Positions 44,487 to 53,640 are shown, numbered from the stretch's first letter. The stretch is DNA of 64,000 nucleotides from Bog-473 sp963788585 (GCA_963788585.1 CAWBHA010000003.1:372001-436000); one strand, 5' to 3'. Numbers and translations: made by a program. Notes: a model not told the origin generated them from the letters alone.

Positions 44487-46717
44487 TCCGGCTCGGCCTC
44501 CGGCTGACCTTTGGGAGTGGTCGTGAAGCCCTCCTGCGGGTCCTCGTCACCGCTGCTGCGGTCGCCCTCGGCGTCGGCTTGTTGCTGGCCGCCTTGGCCG
44601 GGATCAATGGTCTCCACGCCCAGAGCGATCGGGGTGGCTGGCTGAACTCGGCAGTGCAGCCGACACCGCCGACCTCGCCCGCCAGCGGCCTGTGGTGGGA
44701 ACCGAGCACCGACTCGTTCGGGGGTCAGCTCATCGACCAGATCGACGTCGCGGCGGCCGGGCCGGGCGCGCCCATCCCTCCCGGAATGTCCCGCCTGCCT
44801 GGTCCGGGCCAGTACTTCGCCTCGCCCGAGCTGGTGAGCCTGCTTCGCTCCCAGCCCGCCGACGAGCTACGTGATCGCTACCCCGGTCGGCTGGTGGGCA
44901 CCATCGGCAGCGCGGGACTGCCGTCGCCGAACTCGTTGATCATCGTCATCGGTCACAGCGTCGGCCAGCTCTCGAAGCAGCCGGCTGCCATCGAGATCGG
45001 GGCGATCCACCGCGGCCTGGCGAATTGCTATGGCTGCCAGAGCGTGGTCGGGAGCGGGCCAGTTCTGGAATTCATCCTGGTCGGCGGAGCCGTGGCGCTC
45101 GTGCTGCCAGTTCTGATCCTGATTGCGACGGCGAGCCGACTGTCGGCCGTCCGGCGCGAAGAGCGCTTCGCCTCTATGCGGCTGGTCGGCGCCACTCCTC
45201 GCCAGATCTCGACGATTTCGGCCGTCGAAGCGGTCATCGCCGCCCTCGCCGGAGTCGTCCTCGGTTTCGGACTCTTCTTCGCAGTCCGACCACTGCTGTA
45301 CCACGTGCCGTTCACCGGGGCCCCGTTGGCGCAGGGTGACCTCTCCCTTCACGCCGTCGACATCCTCATCGCGGTGGTCGGAGTTCCCATCGCCGCCGTC
45401 GTCTCCGCACGTCTCGCGCTGCGCCGAGTTCAGATTTCGCCGCTAGGAGCAACGCGACGGGTCAGGAAGCGCCCACCGGGGATCGCCAGGATCGTTCCCC
45501 TGTTGGCAGGTATCGCCTTCCTCGCCTACTTCGACGCGGCCGGAAAGCCCGGCGCCATCGGGAGCCAGCTCCTCGAGCTCCTCGTTGGATTCGTGCTGCT
45601 GATCGTGGGTCTGGTTCTGGCCGGGCCGTGGTTCACAACGGCTGGGTCGCGGATCATGGTCAAAAGAGCCAGTCGCCCCGCCACGCTCATCGCCGGTCGT
45701 CACCTCCTCGACAACCCCAAGGCTGCCTTCCGCTTTGTCAGTGGCCTCGTCATTGCCCTCTTCGTCGCCAGCGCGGCGATCGGTGCCCTCAGCTCGGTGA
45801 CGCACGTAACCGGAGGGGGCAGCGCCAACGCCAGTCTGAGTACCCTCGCGGACCCGTTCTGCACCTATTCGACCACCGACTGTCCCACGGCGTCCGTGGT
45901 GGCTTCGGTCCCTCCCTCGGTCCTTAACGAGGTCCGGGCGACGCCGGGGGTGCAAGGGGTGGCGTTGGTCCATGAGGCTCCCAACCAGACGCAAGAGGGG
46001 CGATCGTTCGGGGTCGTCGCGTGTGACGAACTGGCCAAGACTCCGGCCATCGGCCGATGCGCACCGCGGGCCACCGTGGCGTCCGTCGGATACTTCCTCT
46101 CGAAGGTCCTAGGGCACACCGCCAACGCGTCGACCACGACCTGGCCCTCTTGGAACCTGTCGGCGACGCAGCTCGCATCCCTCCCGGTGAGCGCGGTCGT
46201 CGTCGCGACGAACGGGTCTTCGGGTGCGATCGAACGGGTGCGAACGGAGCTCGAGCGCGGATTCCCGCTCCAAGGCACACCGGTGACCGTGGAGGCACTC
46301 GATCCCTCGACGGCGCGCCTGCTGACCATGATCCAGGCCATGACCGACGTGATCATCGTGGCCAGCCTGATCATCGCTGCGTGCAGCCTGGCCGTGAACA
46401 TCGCGGCCGGTCTCGCTGAGCGGAGGCGGCCGTTCAGCCTGCTCAGACTTACGGGGGTCCCGCGAAAACTCCTGCACCGGGTCGTGACGCTGGAGAGCGC
46501 GCTGCCCCTGCTCCTCGTCGCTGCGGTCTCCATCGTCGTCGGGCTGCTGGCGGCCGCCCTTTACCTGCACTCGCAGGTAGGGCTCGCCTTCAGCCTTCCG
46601 GGATTCTCCTACTGGACCACGGTGATCGGAGGGCTGGCCGCGTCGATGGCGATCATCGCCGCGACGTTCCCCATCCTCGATCGGATCACGGGGCCCGAGG
46701 TCGCCCGGAACGAGTGA
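44483..46717 (+). CDS. FtsX-like ABC transporter permease
   Basis: The 744-residue protein has one N-terminal helix (LVTAAAVALGVGLLLAALAG), a large extracytoplasmic part, three helices with the FtsX core (LIATASRLSAVRREERFASM, RLVGATPRQISTISAVEA), and further helices. A second extracytoplasmic region follows, and a C-terminal three-helix FtsX module (RRRPFSLLRLTGVPRKLLHR). Two FtsX domains in one chain are usual for actinobacterial members. With the ATPase it forms a MacB-like machine. The start ATG 44483 overlaps the ATPase stop. No frame disruption. Confidence 0.92.
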   Translation: MIRLGLRLTFGSGREALLRVLVTAAAVALGVGLLLAALAGINGLHAQSDRGGWLNSAVQPTPPTSPASGLWWEPSTDSFGGQLIDQIDVAAAGPGAPIPPGMSRLPGPGQYFASPELVSLLRSQPADELRDRYPGRLVGTIGSAGLPSPNSLIIVIGHSVGQLSKQPAAIEIGAIHRGLANCYGCQSVVGSGPVLEFILVGGAVALVLPVLILIATASRLSAVRREERFASMRLVGATPRQISTISAVEAVIAALAGVVLGFGLFFAVRPLLYHVPFTGAPLAQGDLSLHAVDILIAVVGVPIAAVVSARLALRRVQISPLGATRRVRKRPPGIARIVPLLAGIAFLAYFDAAGKPGAIGSQLLELLVGFVLLIVGLVLAGPWFTTAGSRIMVKRASRPATLIAGRHLLDNPKAAFRFVSGLVIALFVASAAIGALSSVTHVTGGGSANASLSTLADPFCTYSTTDCPTASVVASVPPSVLNEVRATPGVQGVALVHEAPNQTQEGRSFGVVACDELAKTPAIGRCAPRATVASVGYFLSKVLGHTANASTTTWPSWNLSATQLASLPVSAVVVATNGSSGAIERVRTELERGFPLQGTPVTVEALDPSTARLLTMIQAMTDVIIVASLIIAACSLAVNIAAGLAERRRPFSLLRLTGVPRKLLHRVVTLESALPLLLVAAVSIVVGLLAAALYLHSQVGLAFSLPGFSYWTTVIGGLAASMAIIAATFPILDRITGPEVARNE

Positions 46718-46722
46718 TCACA

Positions 46723-47115
46723 ATGGCCAAACCGAAGAGTGCCGTTCGTCGGGCCCCAATGACCGTCCTCACGGCACTCGCAGCACTCTGTGCGGGGGTG
46801 TCGTTCGCCGGCTGTTCGTCGCCTCCGGACGAGGGAACCCTTGACGGCACACTCCAGGCTGTCGGTGGTCCGGCTGGGACAGAGCCACTACCGCTCAGCG
46901 GCTCGGTCACGTTCCATGGGTCGGACGGGAACATCGCCACCATCGACCTCTCCGCCAACGGCCGGTTCTCAGCCCACCTGCCCGTCGGTCGCTACACCGT
47001 CGCAGGGCGGAGTCCCCAGTTCGAAGGGGGTGCCGGCGAGTGTCAGGCACCAGGACCGGTCACCGTGACCAACGACGTCACGAGCCGCGTAGAGATCGAT
47101 TGCCAGGAGAGCTAG
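46723..47115 (+). CDS. Putative lipoprotein of the ABC operon
   Basis: The ~130-residue protein has a signal peptide (MTVLTALAALCAGV) with a lipobox FAGC near residue 30, so it should be anchored outside the membrane. The mature part has repeated beta-type segments (LPLSGSVTFHGSDGNIATID, FSAHLPVGRYTVAGRSPQFE) that look like a carboxypeptidase-regulatory/SpaA-type beta-sandwich. Four cysteines are spread over it. I chose ATG 46723; a GTG at 46714 overlaps the permease stop. It probably works with the FtsX permease at the cell surface. Not named. Confidence 0.72.
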   Translation: MAKPKSAVRRAPMTVLTALAALCAGVSFAGCSSPPDEGTLDGTLQAVGGPAGTEPLPLSGSVTFHGSDGNIATIDLSANGRFSAHLPVGRYTVAGRSPQFEGGAGECQAPGPVTVTNDVTSRVEIDCQES

Positions 47116-47298
47116 GGCCGTTCGTACGGGCGAGCCGGGGACCCCATAAGCCGATGCTTTCGCACCAGCCTCGCCTCCCTCGTTCAGGCTGGCGTAGGTG
47201 ACGGTCCTGGGGACTCATTGGCCTTCCTCCTCAAGAAGCGTCGCTTGGCGCAGACCTGGGCTCACCCGTCCAGGATCCGCCAGGATCGGATGATGGTG

Positions 47299-47442
47299 TC
47301 AGCGTGCCATTCGTGTTGGGCGATCCTGAAGATCTGGATCGAGCAGACCCTCGATGACTGCTGCCCCGGCCTCATCCAATGCACCCACGATGTCGTTGAG
47401 CGCATCTTCTACAGACAGGCGGGGCAGTTCTGGTGCCGACAC
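47299..47442 (-). pseudogene. N-terminal fragment, phytanoyl-CoA-dioxygenase-like (tentative)
   Basis: Following the hydrolase stop by a few bases, a minus-strand frame from GTG 47442 reads MSAPELPRLSVEDALNDIVG, then ALDEAGAAVIEGLLDPDLQD and stops at 47299. The (L/V)-D-E-x-G-x-x-V-(I/V)-x-x-(L/F)-L stretch is the usual beginning of PhyH-type dioxygenases. The catalytic part with the iron ligands does not follow, although other frames downstream carry short protein-like stretches. I regard it as the 5' stump of a lost gene that was once downstream of the hydrolase. Confidence 0.4.
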
Positions 47443-47446
47443 CGTC

Positions 47447-48290
47447 TCACGTCGCCTTGAGGAATTTGATTATTGCGTCAATGCACGGACTCGGATGGGT
47501 TACTAGGCCTGCGTGGGCGGCTTCGGATATCTCGATGAACTCGCCGCGGGGGATGGCTGCAGCCGCAGCCATCCCAGCGCTAGGCGGAAAGAACAGGTCG
47601 TACTCGAAGCATGCGACGAGCACGGGAACGGTGATCTCGGCCCACCGTGCCATGTGATCGTCGTCCTTCAGCCATTGGATAGCGGCGGCAGAATGCCCCA
47701 CCACGCCATCTGGTGAGGTCCACGATTCCTCGTGAGCGCCGAGCAACTCCCACCACGTCGCTACCTGCCCCGCATCATCACGCAGCACGGATGGGGGCAG
47801 GGAGGTCATCAGCTCGGTGAAACGCATGAACGGGCCGGGCAGGTATCCGAGCGTCGCGACCATTTCGGCTTCTGCGTCGCACCTGGCCAGAGACACCGGG
47901 CCCGGTTGCCCGGCGCTGCCGAGCAAGACGGCGGCACGGATGAGATCGGGTCGGCGCCGGGCCATCAACTCAGCGACAAACCCACCCAAGGAATAACCGA
48001 CCAGCCGACAGTCGGATATCCCGAGATGCACCAAGAGACCGGCGAGGTCGTCGGCAAGGTCCGCGATTGTGTACGGCGGCGGCGGTGCGGCGGATGGAGC
48101 GACGCCCCGGGCCGAGTAGGTCACCACCTGGTACTCCGGCCGCGTCGAGGGCCTCGTTCAGTCCGCACAGTTCCCAGACGAGTGGCGGCATGCCGCTACC
48201 ACCAGCGAGCACCACGGTCCCGTTCCGGCCCGAACCCCTGACGTCGTAGGCCAGGCGCACGCCTCCAATGTCAGCCGACTCCATCTGCAC
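47447..48290 (-). pseudogene. Alpha/beta hydrolase, one frameshift
   Basis: The N-terminal part from ATG 48290 has VRLAYDVRGSGRNGTVVLAG and WELCGLNEALDAAG. The rest (VVTYSARGVAPSAAPPPPYT, the nucleophile elbow LVGYSLGGFVAELMARRRPD, PVLVACFEYDLFFPP with Asp, and EISEAAHAG with His) is in another frame and ends at 47447. The break is near 48131, GGAGTACCAGG, where deletion of one base restores AGYQVVTYSARG. The whole would be about 280 residues, with the complete Ser-Asp-His triad. It is divergent from the TetR gene, which likely regulates it. Confidence 0.75.
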
Positions 48291-48299
48291 CTCCCATTC

Positions 48300-48317
48300 G
48301 GATAACGAATGCTATCC
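48300..48317. promoter_or_regulatory. Candidate TetR operator
   Basis: GGATA, eight bases, TATCC forms an inverted repeat in the 65-bp gap between the divergent hydrolase and TetR genes. A related half, GATTGCTATCGCA, follows a few bases later. Assigned by symmetry and position. Confidence 0.45.
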
Positions 48318-48355
48318 TAATATTGATTGCTATCGCAAGTGGGAGGGATCTCGTT

Positions 48356-49264
48356 GTGCCAACTGTGACCCGTCTCCGAAGGAGCGAGCGCCGGGCCCTC
48401 ATCAAGGATGAGCTGGTCGACGCGGCGGCCGTCGTGATCGCGCGCAAGGGGTACCAGGCCGCATCCGTGGCAGAGATTGCTGCCGAGGCCGGCTACACCA
48501 TCGGCGCCATCTACTCCAACTTCTCGGGTAAGCGCGCCCTCTTCGAAGCGGTGTTCGATCGCCAGGTCGACCAGCAATTCGCCCTGGCCTCGGTTCTCGA
48601 GCAGCCGGGCGGGGATCTCGCCGAACTGGCCCGAGCGCTTCTCGATCAAGACGAGAGTGGGCGGCGTTGGTGGTTGTTGTGGCTCGAGCTGATCATCGAA
48701 GCTCAACGCGACCCGACCACCGAATTCCCCCTAAAGGACGTCGAAACCCGGGCGCGAGCCTCCATCGCCGAAACTCTCCGCCAATGGCTGCCCGACCTCA
48801 GCGAGGACCTCGTTCTCGCCACGGCACTGCAAGCTCTCTGGCGGGGCTGGTTTCTCGGAGCGGCCGCCCACCGCCAAGCAGACGTCGAAGGCTTCGCCCG
48901 CAGCATCGAATGGCTGGTCGTGGGCGCCACTTCGTCTGAACGCTCGGGAACCCGTCCTAACGTCGGCGCCGGCCGTAGTCGAGAGGAGTTCGGGATGTCC
49001 GACCCAAGCCAGTTCACCGAGATGGAATGGATCCGCTTTCTGGACATCGAACCGCTATCGGCCGAGGCTGGACGGGCAGTGATCCGACTTCGGCCAAAGC
49101 AAGTACATTTGAACCACAACGGAACGGTGAACGCGCCCATTCTGTTTGGATTGGCGGAAATTGCGGGAGCAGGGCGCGGTCACCGCAGGGGGAGGTGCTT
49201 CAAGAAGCATCGTCAAGCTACAAGCGCAAACATCGAGTATGTGGCCCCGCCAAAGGTGATGTGA
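48356..49264 (+). CDS. TetR-family regulator, ORF running on into a thioesterase
   Basis: The first ~205 residues are a TetR repressor: RALIKDELVDAAAVVIARKG, then the HTH VAEIAAEAGYTIGAIYSNFS with GKRALFEAVFDRQ, then a helical ligand domain with EGFARSIEWLVVGA. GTG 48356 follows GGGAGG. No stop codon occurs before MSDPSQFTEMEWIRFLDIEP, the start of a hotdog thioesterase with its own AGGAG at 48994. The frame therefore continues to 49264, where the decayed thioesterase stops. Normally these would be separate proteins, so the original TetR stop was probably lost through mutation or a local indel. Divergent from the hydrolase gene. Confidence 0.75.
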   Translation: MPTVTRLRRSERRALIKDELVDAAAVVIARKGYQAASVAEIAAEAGYTIGAIYSNFSGKRALFEAVFDRQVDQQFALASVLEQPGGDLAELARALLDQDESGRRWWLLWLELIIEAQRDPTTEFPLKDVETRARASIAETLRQWLPDLSEDLVLATALQALWRGWFLGAAAHRQADVEGFARSIEWLVVGATSSERSGTRPNVGAGRSREEFGMSDPSQFTEMEWIRFLDIEPLSAEAGRAVIRLRPKQVHLNHNGTVNAPILFGLAEIAGAGRGHRRGRCFKKHRQATSANIEYVAPPKVM

Positions 49265-49491
49265 CGGCTACGGGGGGTATTGCCTCATCGGTATGCATCA
49301 AGCCTGTCGAGGACGTTACTGCGCGTCGACCCGTCGAGGTCGAGGTGCCGGTGACAATCTCCGACGCAGTGGGGACGCTGGTGGCGAGCGCCTCCTTCGT
49401 GATAGCGGTTCGCCCTCGTCGCCAGCGGCGAGAATTCGCGCGCAACCGCACACAACAGTGCCCCACCAAGAGACTCGCACGTGACAAGTGA
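48994..49491 (+). pseudogene. Hotdog-fold (PaaI-like) thioesterase, several frameshifts
   Basis: From ATG 48994, preceded by AGAGGAG, the start is WIRFLDIEPLSAEAGRAVIR, LRPKQVHLNHNGTVNAPILF and GLAEIAGAG. Then the frame changes (SRSIVKLQAQ), changes again (IEYVAP), and ends in a third frame: KGDVTATGGIASSV, VEVEVPVTISDAVGTLVASA and onward to 49491. Three small indels near 49172, 49225 and 49248 are needed to rejoin it. The HLNHNGTVNAP segment is the usual active-site region of PaaI-type acyl-CoA thioesterases. With so many breaks this is likely a genuine pseudogene. Confidence 0.65.
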
Positions 49492-49499
49492 TTCAGTAG

Positions 49500-49546
49500 T
49501 GGCGGGGATTTAGGACCATGACGCACCCATCGGGTTACAGACCCGA
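49500..49546 (-). repeat. tRNA-like 3'-half fragment (copy F, weak)
   Basis: On the minus strand GGTCTGTAACCCGATGGGTG precedes a broken T arm (GGTCCTAAATCC) and CCGCCACTA. It resembles the Met-type halves in order and ends but differs at the anticodon loop. Perhaps an old attachment site of a related tRNA, perhaps chance. Confidence 0.3.
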
Positions 49547-49758
49547 CGCACCGGCTGGTCAGAGCTTCGTGCATATGCACTGCATAGGGCAGCCTCCTAC
49601 TCAATGTCTGCGGAATTACGCCGAGTCCCGAGAAAACGCTTCTCTTTGGCAGAGCTTCGGGCTGCGCCCGAAGAACATGCGCCAGATTTCTCGACTCGCG
49701 CCCATCCTCTCCGACATCGCCTGGCCTCGACCACGCCTCCAAGGGTGACTCGATCGAT

Positions 49759-50346
49759 CTAATGTGCAGTGACTTCGAACGTGGAGCCTTCGGCTCGGAT
49801 CCGTGCGAGAACCCGGCGTTCGTGCCCGAGCGGCTTGCCGCCGTTGGTCGCTCGCCCTAGGGCAATGCCGATCATCGACTCACGTGCGGTGACGAAGAAG
49901 TCTCGCCTCGCCGCGTCGGTGAGAACCTTGGTGATGTTGTCGGGGTTGACCAGACTGGCGAACTCAGTGACGACCGGACCGATCTCCGAGCGAAGACTCG
50001 GATCGTTGGCCATCGCCAGCCATGCCTCTAGGACAGCCTTGAAGCGGGGATTGCCAATGGCCTTCCAAGTGACATCGACAAGATCGGCTACGTCGGTCAC
50101 CTCTTTCTGCTTGGAGCGAGCCATCTCGGCATAGAGCCGACGGAGGGCATCAGCTAGGAGCTCTGGGAGGCTGTCGTAGTGGTGGTGGAACGCTCCCCGA
50201 GAGACCCCGACACGATTGCACACCTCGACGACGGTGGTGGCGGCCCAACCCCTCTCGACCAGCAAGTCGATCGCGCCATCAGCGAGTGCCGCCTTGGTCG
50301 TGGCACTGCGATCGGCCTGCGTCCGTCGTGTGGTCGAGATCCCCAT
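49759..50346 (-). CDS. TetR-family regulator of the LDI-like operon
   Basis: The 195-residue protein has the TetR HTH: TTKAALADGAIDLLVERGWA, then VVEVCNRVGVSRGAFHHHYD. A ligand domain follows with LEAWLAMANDPSLRSEIGPV. It starts at ATG 50346, four bases after the stop of the LDI-like gene on the same strand, so it is the last gene of a four-gene operon and probably represses it. The 10-bp inverted repeat at the operon promoter (53598-53640) is the likely target. A longer frame upstream overlaps the LDI-like gene. Confidence 0.88.
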   Translation of the reverse strand: MGISTTRRTQADRSATTKAALADGAIDLLVERGWAATTVVEVCNRVGVSRGAFHHHYDSLPELLADALRRLYAEMARSKQKEVTDVADLVDVTWKAIGNPRFKAVLEAWLAMANDPSLRSEIGPVVTEFASLVNPDNITKVLTDAARRDFFVTARESMIGIALGRATNGGKPLGHERRVLARIRAEGSTFEVTAH

Positions 50347-50350
50347 GAAC

Positions 50351-51852
50351 TCAGTTTGGCGCGACAAGAAGTGCGTGCCCACCCACCTGGGTGTGGATCA
50401 CGAGGTCGGAGCCGCGAACCTCGCTTTCGACCGGTGCGCTGTCGGGCGAGCTGGCGGCGTAGGTGCGGGGATCGTCGAGTCCGCTCACAACCATCGACGT
50501 CGGTTGCCCGATCGCTGCGTCGTTGATCGGGTGGAGGGTCAGGTGAAGCTGGCGCTGGTCCGCGTCCCATTCGGCGCGGGTCAGTGCGACCGTCGGGAAA
50601 TCGACTCCGCTCACGGTGGGCTCGTCGAAACGTGCGGCCGACGAGACGTTGCCGAGCCGCCACCACCCGCCTTCGGTCATGGCGTCGGCGGCGGCCATGG
50701 TGGCGTTGTACTGACCGCGGGGATAGGGCTCGGCAAGTCCAAAGTCCCACGTCACCTCGCCACGCTCGTGGTTCCAGGTGGGTGGGTAGTGCTCGTCGCA
50801 CGCCGCCTGGAGAGCGTCGGCCAAATCGGTGACGGCCCAGTTGCGGGCCAGGAGCAGGGCCAGCGCAGTGAACCGGGGTCCGATGACGGGTACCGGCCCG
50901 GTGACCTCGAGCATGCCGATCTCGGCCCGGGCGATGTCCCAGAGCTGGCGCGCCTCGTCGGGAACCTGCGGGGCCAGGTAGATGGTCGGGATCGAACCAC
51001 CGACCGCGGCAGGCACCTCAAGATGCTCGTCGATGATGGGGTCGTAGTAGAAGGTCACCATCGCCGGCGGCTCGTCGGCATCGAGGTGCAGGTACTCACG
51101 ACGGGCGTAGTCCCACCAGACGTCGAAGGCCTCGTGGTGATTGGTGCCGAAGGCGAGGTCGGCCAACTGCAGCCCGAAACCGGCACCTGCGAGGCAGTAG
51201 GGCCAGATCTTGGTGTTCTCGCAGTGACAGCCCTCCGGATGGGCCCGCCACTGAGCAGCCAGGTGCTCGGCGATCTTGGTGTGCCACCAGGTGTAGGTGT
51301 GCTCGCCGTCGCGCACCATGTCGAAGAGGGCGTCCCAGCGGGCATTGCCGGTGACGCGCCGGTGCAGGGCCCAACATGACAAGGAAGAAGCCCTTGAAGA
51401 AGAGGTTGCCGTCGGCGGCGATCGGGTCCCACTGGAGTCCCCACTGCTCGATCCCGTTCGCCGTCCACCCGGGAACGTTGTAGTTGCCCCAGCGAGCGGC
51501 GGGGAATCAGCGGCCGATACTCCTCGGGGTACTCCGCTCGTTTGGGGTCGTCGCCGATCTGGGTCAGCCAGTCCTCGGCCGCCCACCACCCGGTGTGGCG
51601 GAAGATCAGCTCGTCGAGGATCTGCTCGTAGACCTCCCGCCAGGCCGGGGTGCGATCGGCCATGAGCGCCACCGCGTAGGTCGAGTCGATCAGGTCGAAG
51701 CGGTGATAGCAGAGCATGGGTGCCTCGCTGAGGTTGTCCCAGTGCTCGTGGGGATGCCCTTCGCGTTCCCAGCTGTCAGAGGTCGTCGCCTTGCGGTGCA
51801 GGTAGCGCAGCCAGCCGACGTTGCTCGCCGAGAGGGGCGCCAGCTCGCTCAT
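50351..51852 (-). pseudogene. Linalool dehydratase/isomerase-like protein, two 1-bp indels
   Basis: Joined across two frame breaks, the product is ~500 residues and follows the LDI family: PMLCYHRFDLIDSTYAVALM, HTGWWAAEDWLTQIGDDPK, RWGNYNVPGWTANGIEQWGL, then GCHCENTKIWPYC and FYYDPIIDEHLEVPAAVGGS. In the last Cys motif two cysteines are nine residues apart, the spacing of the catalytic Cys171/Cys180 of the Castellaniella enzyme. The breaks are C-run expansions near 51374 and 51502; removing one C at each gives a continuous frame, so assembly error is likely. The start overlaps the DUF169 stop by four bases. LDI hydrates or isomerises monoterpene alcohols; the substrate here is open. Confidence 0.7.
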
Positions 51853-52583
51853 GCCGTTGCGAAGCGCCCGGCGTCGGTGGCCGCGTAGCGGGCGACCGTC
51901 GTGTCGATAGATGCCGCGGACTCGATCGCACGCACGATCTCTTCGAGGCGAGACCCCGGCAGAGCGCAGGTCATCTCGTGGGCTCCCATACCGGTGCGGG
52001 CCCGGCTGAGGGCACAGCCCACACTGGCCGCCGGGCGCAGTTGCTCTTTGGCGATCGCCACGATGTGACTCTGCGGCTTGCCCTCGATGGCCAGGTCCGG
52101 CAGGGCGTCGCCGATGGTCATGACGCCCCGGGCGTTCGTGCGCACGAGGACGACGTCGGGCTGCGCACTCGTTTCGGCCAGCGGGCCGCAGGTGATCGTC
52201 TCAGGTCGGGTCGCCACCGTCGGGATGGACGGAAAGACGTCAGCAGTCACCCAACCGGCCTCGATCAGGGCACCAACGTCGGCCCGGGTGGCGGCAGTGG
52301 CCAGATCGATCAGACCGTGGGTGAGACTGCCGACGCTGCAGTTGCCATGGTCCTCGGGCTGGGTACGGAACGTGCGCTCGAGGGCGTGCACCCAGAAGAC
52401 ACAACCGGCAGGCACCCGCCCCGTGCGTCCGTCGGGCGTCGGTTCGGGCATCGGCTCGGTCGCCGGGGCAAACGGAGCCCTATCGGCCGCGTCGAACGTG
52501 ATGGCGATCGGGGCGACGTGGAGGTGCAGCGCTTCGGTGAGACGGCGCGCCGCATCGTGCCAGGGTGAAGGACTCTCGGGCAC
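51849..52583 (-). CDS. DUF169-family protein
   Basis: The 244-residue protein matches DUF169. It opens LHVAPIAITFDAAD, has a cysteine-rich core PAGCVFWVHALER followed by EDHGNCSVGSLTHGL, then PDVVLVRTNARGVMTIGDAL. The end includes AASVGCALSRARTGMGAHEM and TCALPGSRLEEIVRAIESA. Three or four cysteines recur at family positions, so a metal or FeS cofactor is possible, but no function is established. It overlaps the LDI-like gene by four bases and starts 4 bases after the desaturase stop. A constant partner role in this operon is likely. Confidence 0.82.
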   Translation of the reverse strand: MPESPSPWHDAARRLTEALHLHVAPIAITFDAADRAPFAPATEPMPEPTPDGRTGRVPAGCVFWVHALERTFRTQPEDHGNCSVGSLTHGLIDLATAATRADVGALIEAGWVTADVFPSIPTVATRPETITCGPLAETSAQPDVVLVRTNARGVMTIGDALPDLAIEGKPQSHIVAIAKEQLRPAASVGCALSRARTGMGAHEMTCALPGSRLEEIVRAIESAASIDTTVARYAATDAGRFATA

Positions 52584-52586
52584 AGC

Positions 52587-53567
52587 TCAGACCTCTGCCG
52601 CTGCGTGCTCCCGCAGCTGAATCGGAACGTGCGGTGCCGTCCCGGAGCCCTGGATGATCGCTCCGTTGGCGACCAACAGCGGGCGCAGCTCCCGGTAGGC
52701 CGCTCGGTAGCGATACCAGGGGATCTGGGGGTAGAGGTGGTGGATCAGGTGTCGGTCTTGTTGGAGGAGCAACCACGTTGATCCGGGGAATCGGTTGATC
52801 CGCGTCGCCCCGAAGCGATCGGTGCGGTCGAAGGGAAAGTGTGGCATCCACTGGAAGAGGACCATCAGAAGCAAGATTCCGACCCGGCTCGGCAACCACC
52901 ACAACAAGAAGGCCGGCCAGAACCAACCGAAGGGGATGGTGGCCACCAAGATCACGAGCCCCACCTGGGTGAAGCGGCGGAGCCGAGCGCGGTCGGCCTT
53001 GTCACGTTCCGATTCGGCGGCGGGCAGGGGCACGTCGAGCTTCGCCACTACCCGCGTGACGATTCGCTCACCCCCCGGCAGCGAGCCCACGACCGTGAAC
53101 ACCACCGCGACCGCCCACTTGATCGGGAGCTGCCACATCGGCCCCTTCACCGCCAGGTCCGGGTCCGAGGTCGTGTTGGTGTGCGCGTGATGGCGGAGGT
53201 GGTTCCTGGCATAGCCGGCGAACTCGAGCTGCAGAGCGAAACCGGCCAGGTTGCCGAGAGCGACCTCGACCCAGCGCCAACGAGGGTTCCGACCGCTGAT
53301 GGCCTTGTGCGTGGCGTCGTGGTGCACCGTGTACCAGGCATAGGAGACCAGCGAGTTGACGACGAACCCCGCCCAAAGAGGCACACTGCCGATGGCCGAG
53401 AGGAAAATCATCCCCGCCTCGATGCTCAAGAGGGCGAAGGCAAGAAGCACCGTCGGCCAGCCGAAGCCTCCCGAGAGCCTCCGAGCGACGGCGTGCTCCT
53501 CGGCACTCAGAGCGGCGGAGCGGGTACGGACCTTCTCCACCGGACCATCCCGCTCGGTGACGCTCAT
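52587..53567 (-). CDS. Membrane fatty-acid desaturase/hydroxylase family protein
   Basis: The 326-residue protein has hydrophobic segments in two pairs and the three histidine boxes of membrane di-iron enzymes: VHHDATH, RNHLRHHAH and DRHLIHHLYPQIPW. The family desaturates or hydroxylates acyl chains, carotenoids or terpenoids using O2 and reduced ferredoxin. It is the first gene of the operon with DUF169, the LDI-like enzyme and TetR. A hydroxylase making an alcohol and an LDI-type enzyme dehydrating or isomerising it would be chemically consistent, but this is inference. ATG 53567. Confidence 0.88.
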   Translation of the reverse strand: MSVTERDGPVEKVRTRSAALSAEEHAVARRLSGGFGWPTVLLAFALLSIEAGMIFLSAIGSVPLWAGFVVNSLVSYAWYTVHHDATHKAISGRNPRWRWVEVALGNLAGFALQLEFAGYARNHLRHHAHTNTTSDPDLAVKGPMWQLPIKWAVAVVFTVVGSLPGGERIVTRVVAKLDVPLPAAESERDKADRARLRRFTQVGLVILVATIPFGWFWPAFLLWWLPSRVGILLLMVLFQWMPHFPFDRTDRFGATRINRFPGSTWLLLQQDRHLIHHLYPQIPWYRYRAAYRELRPLLVANGAIIQGSGTAPHVPIQLREHAAAEV

Positions 53568-53597
53568 GCTGCGACCTTTTTCACCACCCCAATCACT

Positions 53598-53640
53598 GTA
53601 GGAACAACATTTACATACGTCTGCAACTGTTTGTTCCTAC
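53598..53640. promoter_or_regulatory. Inverted repeat at the LDI-like operon promoter
   Basis: GTAGGAACAA and TTGTTCCTAC form a perfect 10-bp inverted pair separated by 23 bases, lying 31-73 bases upstream of the desaturase ATG. The spacer is AT-rich, with TACATACGT. It probably is the binding region of the TetR regulator encoded at the operon's end. Two TetR dimers or a bent site would fit the wide spacing. Confidence 0.55.

Noticed and set aside
49518..49748. 76-codon plus-strand ORF between the thioesterase remnant and TetR
   Set aside because: No ribosome site or recognisable motif; it overlaps the tRNA-like remnant.
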